Below, one piece after another: positions 7,840 to 16,070 of a DNA stretch of 38,017 nucleotides. The stretch spans positions 1-38,017 of the forward strand of contig JABSOY010000028.1 in the NCBI GenBank assembly GCA_013215385.1, in the 5' to 3' direction. The notes beneath the pieces were generated by a model, which saw only the letters and a list, made by a program, of their open reading frames with translations, was not told the DNA's origin and searched no databases. Origin of the DNA: Colwellia sp. GTDB lineage: Bacteria > Pseudomonadota > Gammaproteobacteria > Enterobacterales > Alteromonadaceae. The first letter of the stretch is position 1. The number at the start of each line of letters is the position of its first letter. Position numbers and translations under genes: made by a program.

Positions 7840-7944
7840 TATAGTGTGCTGTCTCTGATAAATTGAGCATATCTTGCTTTTGTCACATTATCTTTAAATA
7901 GAAGATAGTATTTATAGACAAAATATCTATAATGAGTGATATTA

Positions 7945-7960
7945 TCAAACAGGTGTTTGA
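7945..7960. promoter_or_regulatory. PsrA-type operator 1 upstream of etfD
   Basis: TCAAAC-AGGT-GTTTGA is a perfect palindrome and contains the published PsrA core (G/C)AAAC-N2-4-GTTT(G/C). PsrA is the TetR-family fatty-acid-responsive regulator of beta-oxidation and ETF genes in many gammaproteobacteria. Confidence 0.65.
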
Positions 7961-7963
7961 AAA

Positions 7964-7979
7964 TCAAACGAGTGTTTGA
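7964..7979. promoter_or_regulatory. PsrA-type operator 2 upstream of etfD
   Basis: TCAAAC-GAGT-GTTTGA repeats the first palindrome exactly 19 bp further on, close to two helical turns. It ends 34 bp before the chosen etfD start, a position where a bound repressor would block transcription. Confidence 0.65.
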
Positions 7980-8013
7980 TTATATTTCAATGAATATTTT
8001 TTTGGGGAAGTTT

Positions 8014-9663
8014 ATGGAACGTGAATCGATGGATTTTGACGTTGTTATTGTTGGTGCTGGCCCGTCTGGTTTAGCAACTGCATGTCGTTTAATGCAGTTA
8101 GCACAAGAAAAAGATCAAGAGTTAACGGTTTGTGTTGTTGAAAAAGGCTCTGAAGTGGGCGCACATATTTTGTCAGGTGCTGTTTTTGAACCCCGAGCAC
8201 TTAACGAATTATTCCCTGATTGGCAGGAAAAAGGCGCTCCTTTAAACACCAAAGTTACCGGTGATGATATTTACTTGCTAAATAGTGAAAGTAACGGCAT
8301 AAAATTACCGAACTTCTCAGTACCAAAAACTATGCATAATGACGATAACTATATTGTTAGTATGGGTAATGTTTGTCGTTGGTTAGCAGAACAAGCCGAA
8401 GCGTTAGGCGTTGAAATTTTTCCTGGCTTCCCAGCCCACGAAGTTCTTTATAATGATGACGGCAGTGTTGCGGGTATTCTTACCGGTGATATGGGCTTAG
8501 ATGTTAATGGTATTCCAAAAGATTCATTTGAACCTGGTATGGAACTGCGTGCTAAATATACGGTATTCGCTGAAGGTTGTCGTGGTCATTTAGGTAAAGA
8601 GTTGATCAGTAAATTCAACTTAGATGCAGGAAAGTCTCCACAACATTATGGTCTAGGTTTTAAAGAAATTTGGGATGTTGACCCCGAAAAACATCAAGAA
8701 GGTTTAGTGGTTCATACTGCGGGTTGGCCATTAGATAAAGGCACTACTGGCGGCGGATATTTATATCATGCTGAAAATAACCAGGTCTTTGTCGGTTTGA
8801 TCGTTGATTTAAATTATAGCAATCCACATTTAAGCCCATTCGATGAGTTTCAACGTTATAAACATCACCCCAAAATTAGTCAATATCTTGAAGGCGGCAA
8901 ACGTGTATCTTATGGAGCACGTGCTATGGCTAAAGGAGGCTTTAACTCATTACCTAAAATGACTTTACCTGGTGGAATTATTGTTGGCTGTGATGCTGGA
9001 ACCATAAACTTTGCGAAAATCAAAGGCAATCACACAGCAATGAAATCTGGTATGTTAGCCGCTGAAACTATTTTTCAAGCGATAGCATCGGGTGATGAAG
9101 GTGGTAAAGATTTAACAAGTTACACCGAAAGTTTTAAATCGTCTTGGCTATATGAAGAGTTATATAACACACGTAACTTTGGCCCAGCGATGCATAAATT
9201 TGGCACTATGTTGGGCGGGGCTTACAATACGCTAGATCAAAACTTCTTTAACGGTAAATTACCTTTTAACTTTAAAGACGATACGCTTGACCACGACCAG
9301 CTTAAACTAGCGTCAGAAGTTGCGGTTATAAATTACCCTAAGCCAGATAACAAGCTAAGCTTTGATAAGTTAACCTCGGTATTTTTATCTAATACTAATC
9401 ATGAAGAAGAGCAACCTTGCCATCTGAAGCTTGCTGATGCAGCAATACCTATTTCTGTTAATTTAGCTAAGTACGCAGAGCCGGCCCAACTTTATTGTCC
9501 AGCGGGTGTTTATGAAGTTGAAGCAACAGAGCAGGGCGATAAGTTTGTGATTAATGCACAAAACTGTATTCATTGTAAAACGTGCGACATTAAAGACCCA
9601 AGTCAAAATATTACTTGGGTTACACCTGAGGGTACAGGTGGCCCGAACTACCCTAATATGTAA
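8014..9663 (+). CDS. etfD: Electron transfer flavoprotein-ubiquinone oxidoreductase
   Basis: This 549-residue membrane-associated flavoprotein moves electrons from ETF to ubiquinone. The FAD-binding motif VVIVGAGPSGLATA lies at the N-terminus, and the C-terminus carries the four Cys of the [4Fe-4S] cluster (LYCPAGVYEV, then NCIHCKTCDIKDP) and ends in TPEGTGGPNYPNM, as in ETF-QO proteins generally. I start at the ATG at 8014, preceded by GGGGAAG; the reading frame stays open to 7936, but that stretch covers the two PsrA-type operators and is not conserved. It is divergent from etfBA and is followed by its own terminator. Confidence 0.96.
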   Translation: MERESMDFDVVIVGAGPSGLATACRLMQLAQEKDQELTVCVVEKGSEVGAHILSGAVFEPRALNELFPDWQEKGAPLNTKVTGDDIYLLNSESNGIKLPNFSVPKTMHNDDNYIVSMGNVCRWLAEQAEALGVEIFPGFPAHEVLYNDDGSVAGILTGDMGLDVNGIPKDSFEPGMELRAKYTVFAEGCRGHLGKELISKFNLDAGKSPQHYGLGFKEIWDVDPEKHQEGLVVHTAGWPLDKGTTGGGYLYHAENNQVFVGLIVDLNYSNPHLSPFDEFQRYKHHPKISQYLEGGKRVSYGARAMAKGGFNSLPKMTLPGGIIVGCDAGTINFAKIKGNHTAMKSGMLAAETIFQAIASGDEGGKDLTSYTESFKSSWLYEELYNTRNFGPAMHKFGTMLGGAYNTLDQNFFNGKLPFNFKDDTLDHDQLKLASEVAVINYPKPDNKLSFDKLTSVFLSNTNHEEEQPCHLKLADAAIPISVNLAKYAEPAQLYCPAGVYEVEATEQGDKFVINAQNCIHCKTCDIKDPSQNITWVTPEGTGGPNYPNM

Positions 9664-9682
9664 TTTACTGTCTGCTAAATAT

Positions 9683-9708
9683 AAAAAACCTGCATAAGCA
9701 GGTTTTTT
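9683..9708 (+). terminator. Terminator of etfD
   Basis: AAAAAACCTGC-ATAA-GCAGGTTTTTT is a symmetric hairpin with T run 20 bp after the etfD stop. It can also work on the minus strand. Confidence 0.88.
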
Positions 9709-9714
9709 ATGTTC

Positions 9715-9913
9715 AGGATGGCCTTTCTCAGACATCCTGTCTTTCAAGGCATTAGTGCATCCTTGCACGTCAACGGTCATGATTTTAGTTCCAGACAAAT
9801 CATAAGTACCTGCATCCATTTAGGTAATGTCACGGTCACATGGCCGTTTTTTGACATCCATGTCATCACGGCATTAGCACATCCATGTGCGTCGATGTGA
9901 ATGAGTGACGATG
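9715..9913. repeat. Hairpin-rich repeat, copy 1
   Basis: This 199-bp unit is repeated almost identically at 9941-10138. It contains several tiny palindromes with an ATCC-type centre: GACATCCTGTC, TGCATCCTTGCA, GACATCCATGTC and GCACATCCATGTGC. Two halves inside the unit are related (GACATCC...GGCATTAG...CATCC...CGTC), pointing to an older duplication. No convincing protein gene runs through it. The window stretch 9709-10194 holds only this element, its second copy and short flanks. Confidence 0.85.
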
Positions 9914-9940
9914 TTCACGACTGCATGGATGCCCGAGCCG

Positions 9941-10138
9941 AGGATGGCCTTTCTCAGACATCCTGTCTTTCAAGGCATTAGTGCATCCTTGCACGTCAAC
10001 GGTATGTTTTTAGTTCCAGACAAATCATAAGTACTTGCATCCATTTAGGTAATGTCACGGTCACATGGCCGTTTTTTGACATCCATGTCATCACGGCATT
10101 AGCACATCCGTGTACGTCGATGTGAATGAGTGACGATG
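9941..10138. repeat. Hairpin-rich repeat, copy 2
   Basis: It is about 97% identical to copy 1, with one single-base deletion and a few substitutions. Period between copies is 226 bp; a 27-bp spacer (9914-9940) separates them. The substitutions weaken one of the small palindromes (GCACATCCGTGTAC instead of GCACATCCATGTGC). Confidence 0.85.
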
Positions 10139-10194
10139 GTCAGAGAAATTTTTGTTTTACTATATTGAAGACTTTGAGGATGCTACTTATGAAA

Positions 10195-10968
10195 CTACTT
10201 GGTTTGAATTAAATCGAAATGACTCAGTTGTTCGATACTTTGCTGTAATTCGTTTTCAAGCTGATCTAATTTCTTTAAGCTTCTACAGAACTGTATCACT
10301 TTTAATTTTATTTCTTGTGCTCTAGGGCCAACTTCAAGCTTTAAGTCTTTTTCCATACCTCTGATGCGCTCATCGAAGGCTTCAACACGTTGCTCACTAT
10401 TTTGTTCTTCATTGTTGGTCATTGCTTCACCAACAGCCATTAAAATGGTGCCAATTGATTCTGTAACTATGCTTTCAATTTCTTGCTCAAATTCACCAGC
10501 AAAAATATCATCAAAATCATCAAAGTCTTGCGAGGCAATGTAGTAATTTTTATCACTGTGATTAAAACGTTCACGTAATCTATATTGCATTTCGTCAAAG
10601 CGTTCTTGAATTTTTTGATGGGCAGCGCTGTTTTCGCCCGTAAGGCCAGCAATGACTTTATTAACTGCTTTTAAGCCAATATCAACACCTTCAATGGCAA
10701 TAGCGACAATTTCAGGGATTTGTTTACGAATACCTTGACTATAAATAGTCAGTAAGACCATTTGCTGCTGGTTTAGTGATATTTCTCGGCCCTGTATAAA
10801 CAATTGATTATCATTGTTGATTTGTACGTGAGTTTGACTTTTTTCTAAGATACGTACGTGATCAGGATTGATCACGACACCGTAATTAAAATGAATATCA
10901 CACTGTTGGGCAGAAACACTCGCAGCAGCTATAGTCGCTGCAATGATAGTAGGAGTAATTAAATTCAT
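10195..10968 (-). CDS. DUF2884 (YggN-like) exported protein
   Basis: The 257-residue protein has a signal peptide (MNLITPTIIAATIAAASVSA) and a mature chain starting near QQCDIHFNYGVVINPDHV. The pattern (a Cys early in the mature chain, then ..QLFIQGREISLNQQQ.., a long helical middle, and a late single Cys in VIQFCRSLKKLDQLENELQ) matches E. coli YggN, a periplasmic protein of unknown role. The two Cys could form a disulphide. It follows fapA on the minus strand by 27 bp and is probably the last gene of that operon. Confidence 0.8.
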   Translation of the reverse strand: MNLITPTIIAATIAAASVSAQQCDIHFNYGVVINPDHVRILEKSQTHVQINNDNQLFIQGREISLNQQQMVLLTIYSQGIRKQIPEIVAIAIEGVDIGLKAVNKVIAGLTGENSAAHQKIQERFDEMQYRLRERFNHSDKNYYIASQDFDDFDDIFAGEFEQEIESIVTESIGTILMAVGEAMTNNEEQNSEQRVEAFDERIRGMEKDLKLEVGPRAQEIKLKVIQFCRSLKKLDQLENELQQSIEQLSHFDLIQTK

Positions 10969-10995
10969 ATATGAGCCAATTTTAGCGAATACAAA

Positions 10996-12681
10996 TTATG
11001 TGTGAACAATTGGATCAAAATGAATTTTTCGTTCTTTGTAATTCATTTTAGTCGGTCCATATTCTCGACGTGATCTATCGTGAAAGTCACCGACAATTAA
11101 TTGTACGCCGTGGTAAAGTTTTTCTGTTGCTTCAACAGAAACACTGGTCATAAAAGTTTGAAATTTTTCTTCAAAAATTTCTTTTTCGTTAAGAATTTCA
11201 CCCATACGATTAGCATGAAATTTATAAGTCGAGATTAGTTTACTGAGCATTTCAGGATTTACTTTGTCTTTTGGTAACTTTTTAAGTTTTTTAACTGCGT
11301 TTTGTAGTTCAGTTGTTTTATCAGATTCAACTTTTAGTCTTACTTCTATATCTTCAAGCTGTTCTTTCATAACATCAACTTTTTTGGAAAAATTAATGAT
11401 GGTTGTACTACCTGCTGTAGCACCGACTATACCGGCATGAACAGATTGTCCTGCATAAATATAACCCGCAATGAGCTTACCATTAGCTTTTTCATCAGTG
11501 CCTAGCCAAAGTGTTTCTTCTACATCAATAATGCTGTGCATCATTTGATTTTCAATGCGTAAGGAGTGGCAGGATATTTCGGCATATTGACAGTATTTAG
11601 CGAAAACTTTTCCTTTAGCGCGAATACAGACACTCATTTGAATATCATCAATAGAAATTTCTTCTACATCTTGCTTTCTGCCGATTATACCACTGCCAAT
11701 GGTAATATCACCGCCGGCTTCTAATGTTGCAGATTCAACAAAACCGCCAATGGTGATATCGCCAGTAGCCGTTACCTTCATACCTTCACAGATATCACCA
11801 TCAATAATCACACTACCTTCAAACTTGATGTTTCCGGTACTAACATCTACATTTTTAATACGATAGACACTGTTTACTTCCATACCGTTATCTATGATTC
11901 TTGGTAAGCCGACAAGTGTTGACACTAATATTTGATCGTTCTTGGGGCTGATAGTCGTACCTTCCCCTGCATGTAGGGTTACATCTTCTCCTGCAACAGG
12001 TGTTAACGGTGTTCCTGTTACTGTAAAACCTTTAACTCCATCAGTTAACGGGATTTTTTTCGCCAGTGGGTCACCAATTTTTACACAAATAATATCGCCT
12101 AAGTCACGCATATCAACACTACCGTCATCACGCTCTTTGGGGCGTAAAATACGATCTTGGGCACTTTGTACTAACATTTTTATTTTTGAATCTTTACCAT
12201 TAATAGCATCTTTGCCGTGAGCTATTTCGCCCTTAACGATTGAACCTGCTGGCTCTTTAGCCGCTTGATGAGCAAGTTTTAATAATTGCTCTTTGGTAAA
12301 ACCCTTACTAACACCTGATTGCTGAGCAGAGTTGAGGATAGCTTTAGCAGTTAAATGTTTACCGCCAAGTGCTGTTGAGATTTCAGCCGTAGCAGACATT
12401 TCATCTTTTTCAATAGAAATGGTGATGCTTGCATCTCTGCGCTCGAGAATTTGATAGTTAATTTCTCGTCCAGATTTATTGGCTTGCAGAGGTTTTAAAA
12501 CGCTATTAAGCTCAGCAATAGCATTTTTAATATTACCATTATCGACATACAAACTTTTATATTCAGAGCTTTTAATAAGCTCATGAATAGTCGCTTCTGT
12601 TATTTGAGAATCATTTTTAACCGGCTGTAAAACAAGGTCAATATTATTTTTTTTATTTGCTACTAAGCTTGCTTGTGTCAC
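10996..12681 (-). CDS. FapA/DUF342 family protein
   Basis: The 561-residue protein belongs to the FapA (flagellar assembly protein A) / DUF342 family. In Vibrio vulnificus FapA controls polar flagellar assembly and glucose-linked signalling; the role here is inferred. The N-terminal part is variable, the middle has the family signature DGVKGFTVTGTPLTP and GEDVTLHAGEGTTIS, and a beta-helix-like stretch follows (GDICEGMKVTATGDITIGGFVESATLEAGGD in pieces). Near residues 410-490 there is a charged coiled coil (KKVDVMKEQLEDIEVRLKVESDK). The start is GTG with GGAG 10 bases upstream. It lies between a 108-residue unknown and the DUF2884 gene; no flagellar genes are in view. Confidence 0.82.
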   Translation of the reverse strand: MTQASLVANKKNNIDLVLQPVKNDSQITEATIHELIKSSEYKSLYVDNGNIKNAIAELNSVLKPLQANKSGREINYQILERRDASITISIEKDEMSATAEISTALGGKHLTAKAILNSAQQSGVSKGFTKEQLLKLAHQAAKEPAGSIVKGEIAHGKDAINGKDSKIKMLVQSAQDRILRPKERDDGSVDMRDLGDIICVKIGDPLAKKIPLTDGVKGFTVTGTPLTPVAGEDVTLHAGEGTTISPKNDQILVSTLVGLPRIIDNGMEVNSVYRIKNVDVSTGNIKFEGSVIIDGDICEGMKVTATGDITIGGFVESATLEAGGDITIGSGIIGRKQDVEEISIDDIQMSVCIRAKGKVFAKYCQYAEISCHSLRIENQMMHSIIDVEETLWLGTDEKANGKLIAGYIYAGQSVHAGIVGATAGSTTIINFSKKVDVMKEQLEDIEVRLKVESDKTTELQNAVKKLKKLPKDKVNPEMLSKLISTYKFHANRMGEILNEKEIFEEKFQTFMTSVSVEATEKLYHGVQLIVGDFHDRSRREYGPTKMNYKERKIHFDPIVHT

Positions 12682-12719
12682 GCGAAAATCACTCCAGTAT
12701 TACAACTTAAAATAAAAGA

Positions 12720-13046
12720 TTATGTGTAGTTTTCTTGGTGTATTTTAATAAATGATCCAGTGTTTACTTTCGAATAATCTATTTTATATTCTTTGTTGTC
12801 GAGCGCTTGAATAAAAATTAATGTTTTTGACTCACCAAAAACATCAGTTGCACTTACATCAACAACATCTTGGTATGCTTTTTTAGCATCAGCCTTTTTA
12901 CGCGGTACTTCTCCTTTGTACACGCCAATACCACGGTTACTCACAATCACCACCGGGTGGCCACCATTTAGAATGAGTAAATCAAATTTTCTCATTTTGT
13001 GAATAATTGTGTTTCGACCACTTACGATGAAATTTTTCTCTATCAA
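12720..13046 (-). CDS. Unknown 108-residue protein
   Basis: I do not recognise this family. The predicted protein is soluble, slightly basic, with alternating hydrophobic strands (DLLILNGGHPVVIVSNRGIGVYKG) and a Lys/Ala stretch (RKKADAKKAY), which suggests a small beta-rich fold. There is no signal peptide or Cys. A TTG start with AGGAG six bases upstream is convincing. It is the first gene of a probable operon with fapA (38-bp gap) and the DUF2884 gene. A Fur-box-like sequence lies 28 bp before the start. Confidence 0.65.
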   Translation of the reverse strand: MIEKNFIVSGRNTIIHKMRKFDLLILNGGHPVVIVSNRGIGVYKGEVPRKKADAKKAYQDVVDVSATDVFGESKTLIFIQALDNKEYKIDYSKVNTGSFIKIHQENYT

Positions 13047-13073
13047 AATATGCTCCTATCTTTTATGTAAACT

Positions 13074-13092
13074 ATTAATGATAATTATTATT
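13074..13092. promoter_or_regulatory. Fur-box-like site
   Basis: ATTAATGATAATTATTATT agrees with the Fur consensus GATAATGATAATCATTATC at 15 of 19 positions. It lies 28-46 bp before the start of the 108-residue gene. The region is very AT-rich, so chance similarity is possible. Confidence 0.4.
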
Positions 13093-13246
13093 TAATTATT
13101 GATATGCAATCTAATAGTATTATTCTAGTTTATTCTCAGCATAAATATATAAAGTTTTGATTTACTGCGCAATAAAAAGATGTTCTGGCAGTTATTAGCC
13201 AATAATTGCTCAAATCCTAACATTTAATTGACCGCTATTGCACAAA

Positions 13247-14533
13247 TTAATGATGAGCCGGGAAATATAGCGGTGTATTTTTACTGTTTATTAATAGTCG
13301 CCTAATCAAATCAAGCGCTCTCGCCGTTACTATTTGTTGAAAATATGTTCGATTGGCTTTAATACAGAAATATTGAGTATTGATTTTTTCTTTATTTCCC
13401 CAAGCAATCCATACTGAACCAACGGGTTTGTTTTCTGAACCACCCGTTGGGCCCGCAATACCAGAAACGGCAATAACTAGATCCGCATCGACATTTTTTA
13501 ATGCTCCTTCTGCCATGGCTTTAACTGTTTCTTCGCTAACGGCTCCATGTTTATCAAGTATCTCTTCATTAACATTGAGTAATTGAGTTTTTATAGCATT
13601 GGAGTAGGTAACAAAGCCAGCTTCAAAAGACGAGGATGCGCCTGCTACCTTAGTCAGTTCACTGGCAATTAGTCCGCCGGTACAAGACTCGGCAGTTGTT
13701 ATTTTGAGATTTTTTTGTTGGCAAAGTTTTAAGACAAGTTTGGCTAATGACTGTGGTTTATCGGTGATTTCTTCAATAATATGATCATTGAGTAGCCGTT
13801 TTATTTGTTTAATTAACTCATTCTTGATGGGGACGTGTTCGAGTTTTTCCGTGGTAAGTTTTAGCTCTATTAATGGTGAGGCTGCTCGAAAGCCCACTTC
13901 GACCTCAGTGGGCCAATTTGGAAATTCTTTAATGAGCATCATTTGCAATCTTGACTCCCCAACGCCAAACAATTGCAGGCGGGTAATATCCATTTCAGCG
14001 GTAAAACTTGATTGCGATGCTAGCATTGGAATTATTTGCTCATCTAGCATGATTTTTAATTCACTGGGCACACCGGGGGTACAAAATATTTGGCAGTTAT
14101 TTAGTGGTAATGAAAAACCAACGGCACTGCCCACTCTATTAGCAATAATATCGCAATCTTTAGGTAATATCGCTTGCTTTAAGTTCGCTTGGCTTAAATG
14201 GGCATTACGTAGTTCACACCAAGACTCTAGGTGTGCTAACGCAGTAGGATGCTGTTCTAACGGCTGTTTTGATGCTATAGCCAATGCTTGCGCTGTTAAA
14301 TCATCAGTGGTTGGGCCGAGGCCACCATTAATAATTAATATATCTGCACTTTTAGTTAACAAGATTATTTCTTGGGATAATAAATTTAAGTCATCAGCTA
14401 GTGTTACTTTACGACTTATCTTGATACCAATAGCTTTACATTGTTGAGCGATCATTGCCGAATTACTATCAACAATATCACCTGTCATCAATTCATTACC
14501 CGTTAGAAGAAGGTGTACTTTAGCGATAGCCAT
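13247..14533 (-). CDS. cinA: CinA family protein (competence/damage-inducible; NMN amidohydrolase domain)
   Basis: This is a full-length 428-residue two-domain CinA. The N-terminal molybdopterin-binding-like domain (COG1058) shows LLTGNELMTGDIVDSNS and NGGLGPTTDDLT. The C-terminal CinA/PncC domain (COG1546) shows TTAESCTGGLIASELT and GIAGPTGGSENKPVGSVWIAWG, the deamidase active-site region. The PncC domain converts nicotinamide mononucleotide to nicotinate mononucleotide in pyridine nucleotide recycling; the N-terminal domain of several CinA proteins has ADP-ribose pyrophosphatase activity. The start ATG follows directly on the conserved MAIAKVHLLLTGNE. It stands alone, divergent from the DUF4097 gene. 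Confidence 0.93.
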   Translation of the reverse strand: MAIAKVHLLLTGNELMTGDIVDSNSAMIAQQCKAIGIKISRKVTLADDLNLLSQEIILLTKSADILIINGGLGPTTDDLTAQALAIASKQPLEQHPTALAHLESWCELRNAHLSQANLKQAILPKDCDIIANRVGSAVGFSLPLNNCQIFCTPGVPSELKIMLDEQIIPMLASQSSFTAEMDITRLQLFGVGESRLQMMLIKEFPNWPTEVEVGFRAASPLIELKLTTEKLEHVPIKNELIKQIKRLLNDHIIEEITDKPQSLAKLVLKLCQQKNLKITTAESCTGGLIASELTKVAGASSSFEAGFVTYSNAIKTQLLNVNEEILDKHGAVSEETVKAMAEGALKNVDADLVIAVSGIAGPTGGSENKPVGSVWIAWGNKEKINTQYFCIKANRTYFQQIVTARALDLIRRLLINSKNTPLYFPAHH

Positions 14534-14718
14534 TTTAAAACCCTAAAAGCCCGAATATATTTAATCGCTAGGTTACTGTATAAATCAAATTATTGTTAGG
14601 CATTAAATGTAAGAAAAAAAATTATTAAAAGATTTAAAAAAAATTAAACCTTTTGCCGCATAGAGGGTACTTAATCATTATTCAAACTCAAATAATTAAT
14701 AAACCATAAGAGAAGCCC

Positions 14719-15486
14719 ATGACATATTCATTTAAAAAACAACTTTTTTTAGCCTCAGTAATATCACTTTCAGCTATTACCTCAGTATACGCTGATGTTG
14801 AAGAAACCATTGAAAAGTCATTCGATGTCAATGAGCAAGCTACTTTCCGCTTGGCTAACATTAATGGCGCTGTAGATATCCAAGGCTGGGATAGAAATGA
14901 AATCAGAGTGACCGCGTTTATTAAGGCACAAACACAAGAAGCTAGAGATCGCATAAAAATTGAATTTAATCAAAGCTCAAATGGCGTAAGCGTTGAAACT
15001 GAACATAAGCAGCAGTCCTCGTGGAATAATAAACAATCAGGAAAAGTTGACTATACAGTTATGGTGCCATTCGGTGCCTCATTAAGCGATATTGAGTTAG
15101 TTAATGGCTCGCTGGTTATTGATAAAGTACAGGGCGAAATTAAAGCTGATACTGTTAATGGCTCTATAAATATAGCCGGATTCGCCGATAACATTGAATT
15201 AAACTCGGTGAACGGTAGTATTAAAGCAACGTATAATGAAATCGATAAAGGCATTAATAATATTGAATTATCGACAGTTAACGGCAGTATTAAGCTTTTT
15301 ATGCCAGATAATTTGAATGCCACTATTGATGCTGAAACAATGCATGGCAGTATTAAAACTGCCTTTGGTTTATCAAGTGATAAGAAAATGTTTTCTGGTC
15401 GTACATTATCGGGAACCGTAGGCAGCGGAGATATCCGCATTAATTTAGAAAGTGTTAACGGTAGTATTAAAGTATTGAAAAATTAA
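14719..15486 (+). CDS. DUF4097-family exported beta-repeat protein
   Basis: The 255-residue protein has a signal peptide (about residues 1-25, ending TSVYA) and a mature chain made of short beta repeats. The unit xVNGSIxx recurs: NINGAVDI, LVNGSLVI, TVNGSINI, SVNGSIKA, TVNGSIKL, MHGSIKT and SVNGSIKV. This is the DUF4097 pattern, expected to fold as a right-handed beta-helix in the periplasm or on the surface. The function is unknown. ATG at 14719 has AGAAG upstream and a terminator follows at 15521, so it is a single-gene unit. Confidence 0.85.
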   Translation: MTYSFKKQLFLASVISLSAITSVYADVEETIEKSFDVNEQATFRLANINGAVDIQGWDRNEIRVTAFIKAQTQEARDRIKIEFNQSSNGVSVETEHKQQSSWNNKQSGKVDYTVMVPFGASLSDIELVNGSLVIDKVQGEIKADTVNGSINIAGFADNIELNSVNGSIKATYNEIDKGINNIELSTVNGSIKLFMPDNLNATIDAETMHGSIKTAFGLSSDKKMFSGRTLSGTVGSGDIRINLESVNGSIKVLKN

Positions 15487-15520
15487 TTTTTAATTATTAT
15501 TTAAAAACCTAGATATTTGG

Positions 15521-15549
15521 CCACAACATTTGATGTTGTGGTTTTTTTT
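15521..15549 (+). terminator. Terminator of the DUF4097 gene
   Basis: CCACAACAT-TTG-ATGTTGTGG followed by eight T, 34 bp after the stop codon. Confidence 0.92.
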
Positions 15550-15621
15550 ATTTGGTTGTCGATAAAAATAATGCACAATAGCATTCATTATATTGGCTAA
15601 AACAAATAGGGATAACGTTAA

Positions 15622-16008
15622 GTGACTGAACAATATAGTCGAGAATTATTAGCTGGTCGTTGGTATCGTAAGGAAATAAACGCTGAAGGTAACCAATTAG
15701 TTGAATATGCGGAACTCTGCATTGATGGCAGTTTTGAGTTCTCTTTTGTCGAACAAAACGCTCAAAGCGAAGTTATTTGTCAAAATATTGAATTAGGTGA
15801 TTGGGGGTTGGTAGGGGATATTCATTTTACTATTACCCAAGAAGAAGTGGATGATGGTGAACATTATCGCGCAGATTTAGCCGATGAAAACAATTATCAT
15901 GCCTATAAAGTTTTAGCACTAGACAGCCAAATTTTTAAATATCAGCATGTTGTTAGCAATGAAGTGTTTATCCTGCGACGAGTTGTTGATAAAATCGGTC
16001 ATTGTTAG
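15622..16008 (+). CDS. Unknown acidic 128-residue protein
   Basis: I do not recognise a family. It is acidic, without signal peptide or membrane helix. The opening ELLAGRWYRKEINAEGNQLVEYAELCIDGSFEFSF resembles small lipocalin-like or stress-response beta-barrels in style (a Gly-x-Trp near the start, then alternating strands), but this is only a visual impression. The start is a GTG at 15622 with a weak AGGGA upstream. It precedes the dapA-like gene by about 60 bp on the same strand and could be cotranscribed with it. Confidence 0.65.
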   Translation: MTEQYSRELLAGRWYRKEINAEGNQLVEYAELCIDGSFEFSFVEQNAQSEVICQNIELGDWGLVGDIHFTITQEEVDDGEHYRADLADENNYHAYKVLALDSQIFKYQHVVSNEVFILRRVVDKIGHC

Positions 16009-16070
16009 ATGATTTATTTATCTGAAATAATAACAAATATTCCCATTTACTTAATAAGTAGTTGAAAAAA

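Noticed and set aside
7936-8013. Extended N-terminus of ETF-QO
   Set aside because: It covers two palindromic operators; the ATG at 8014 has a strong ribosome-binding site and begins just before the conserved FAD motif.
9463-9900. Two open frames overlapping the end of etfD and the first repeat copy
   Set aside because: They lie on the opposite strand of the conserved ETF-QO C-terminus or inside the hairpin repeat, and the second repeat copy does not preserve them.
9715-10138. CRISPR array
   Set aside because: There are only two long copies with a single 27-bp spacer and no cas genes; the unit is far longer than a CRISPR repeat.
13788-14447. 219-codon open frame on the plus strand
   Set aside because: It is the antisense shadow of cinA, whose motifs are intact on the minus strand.
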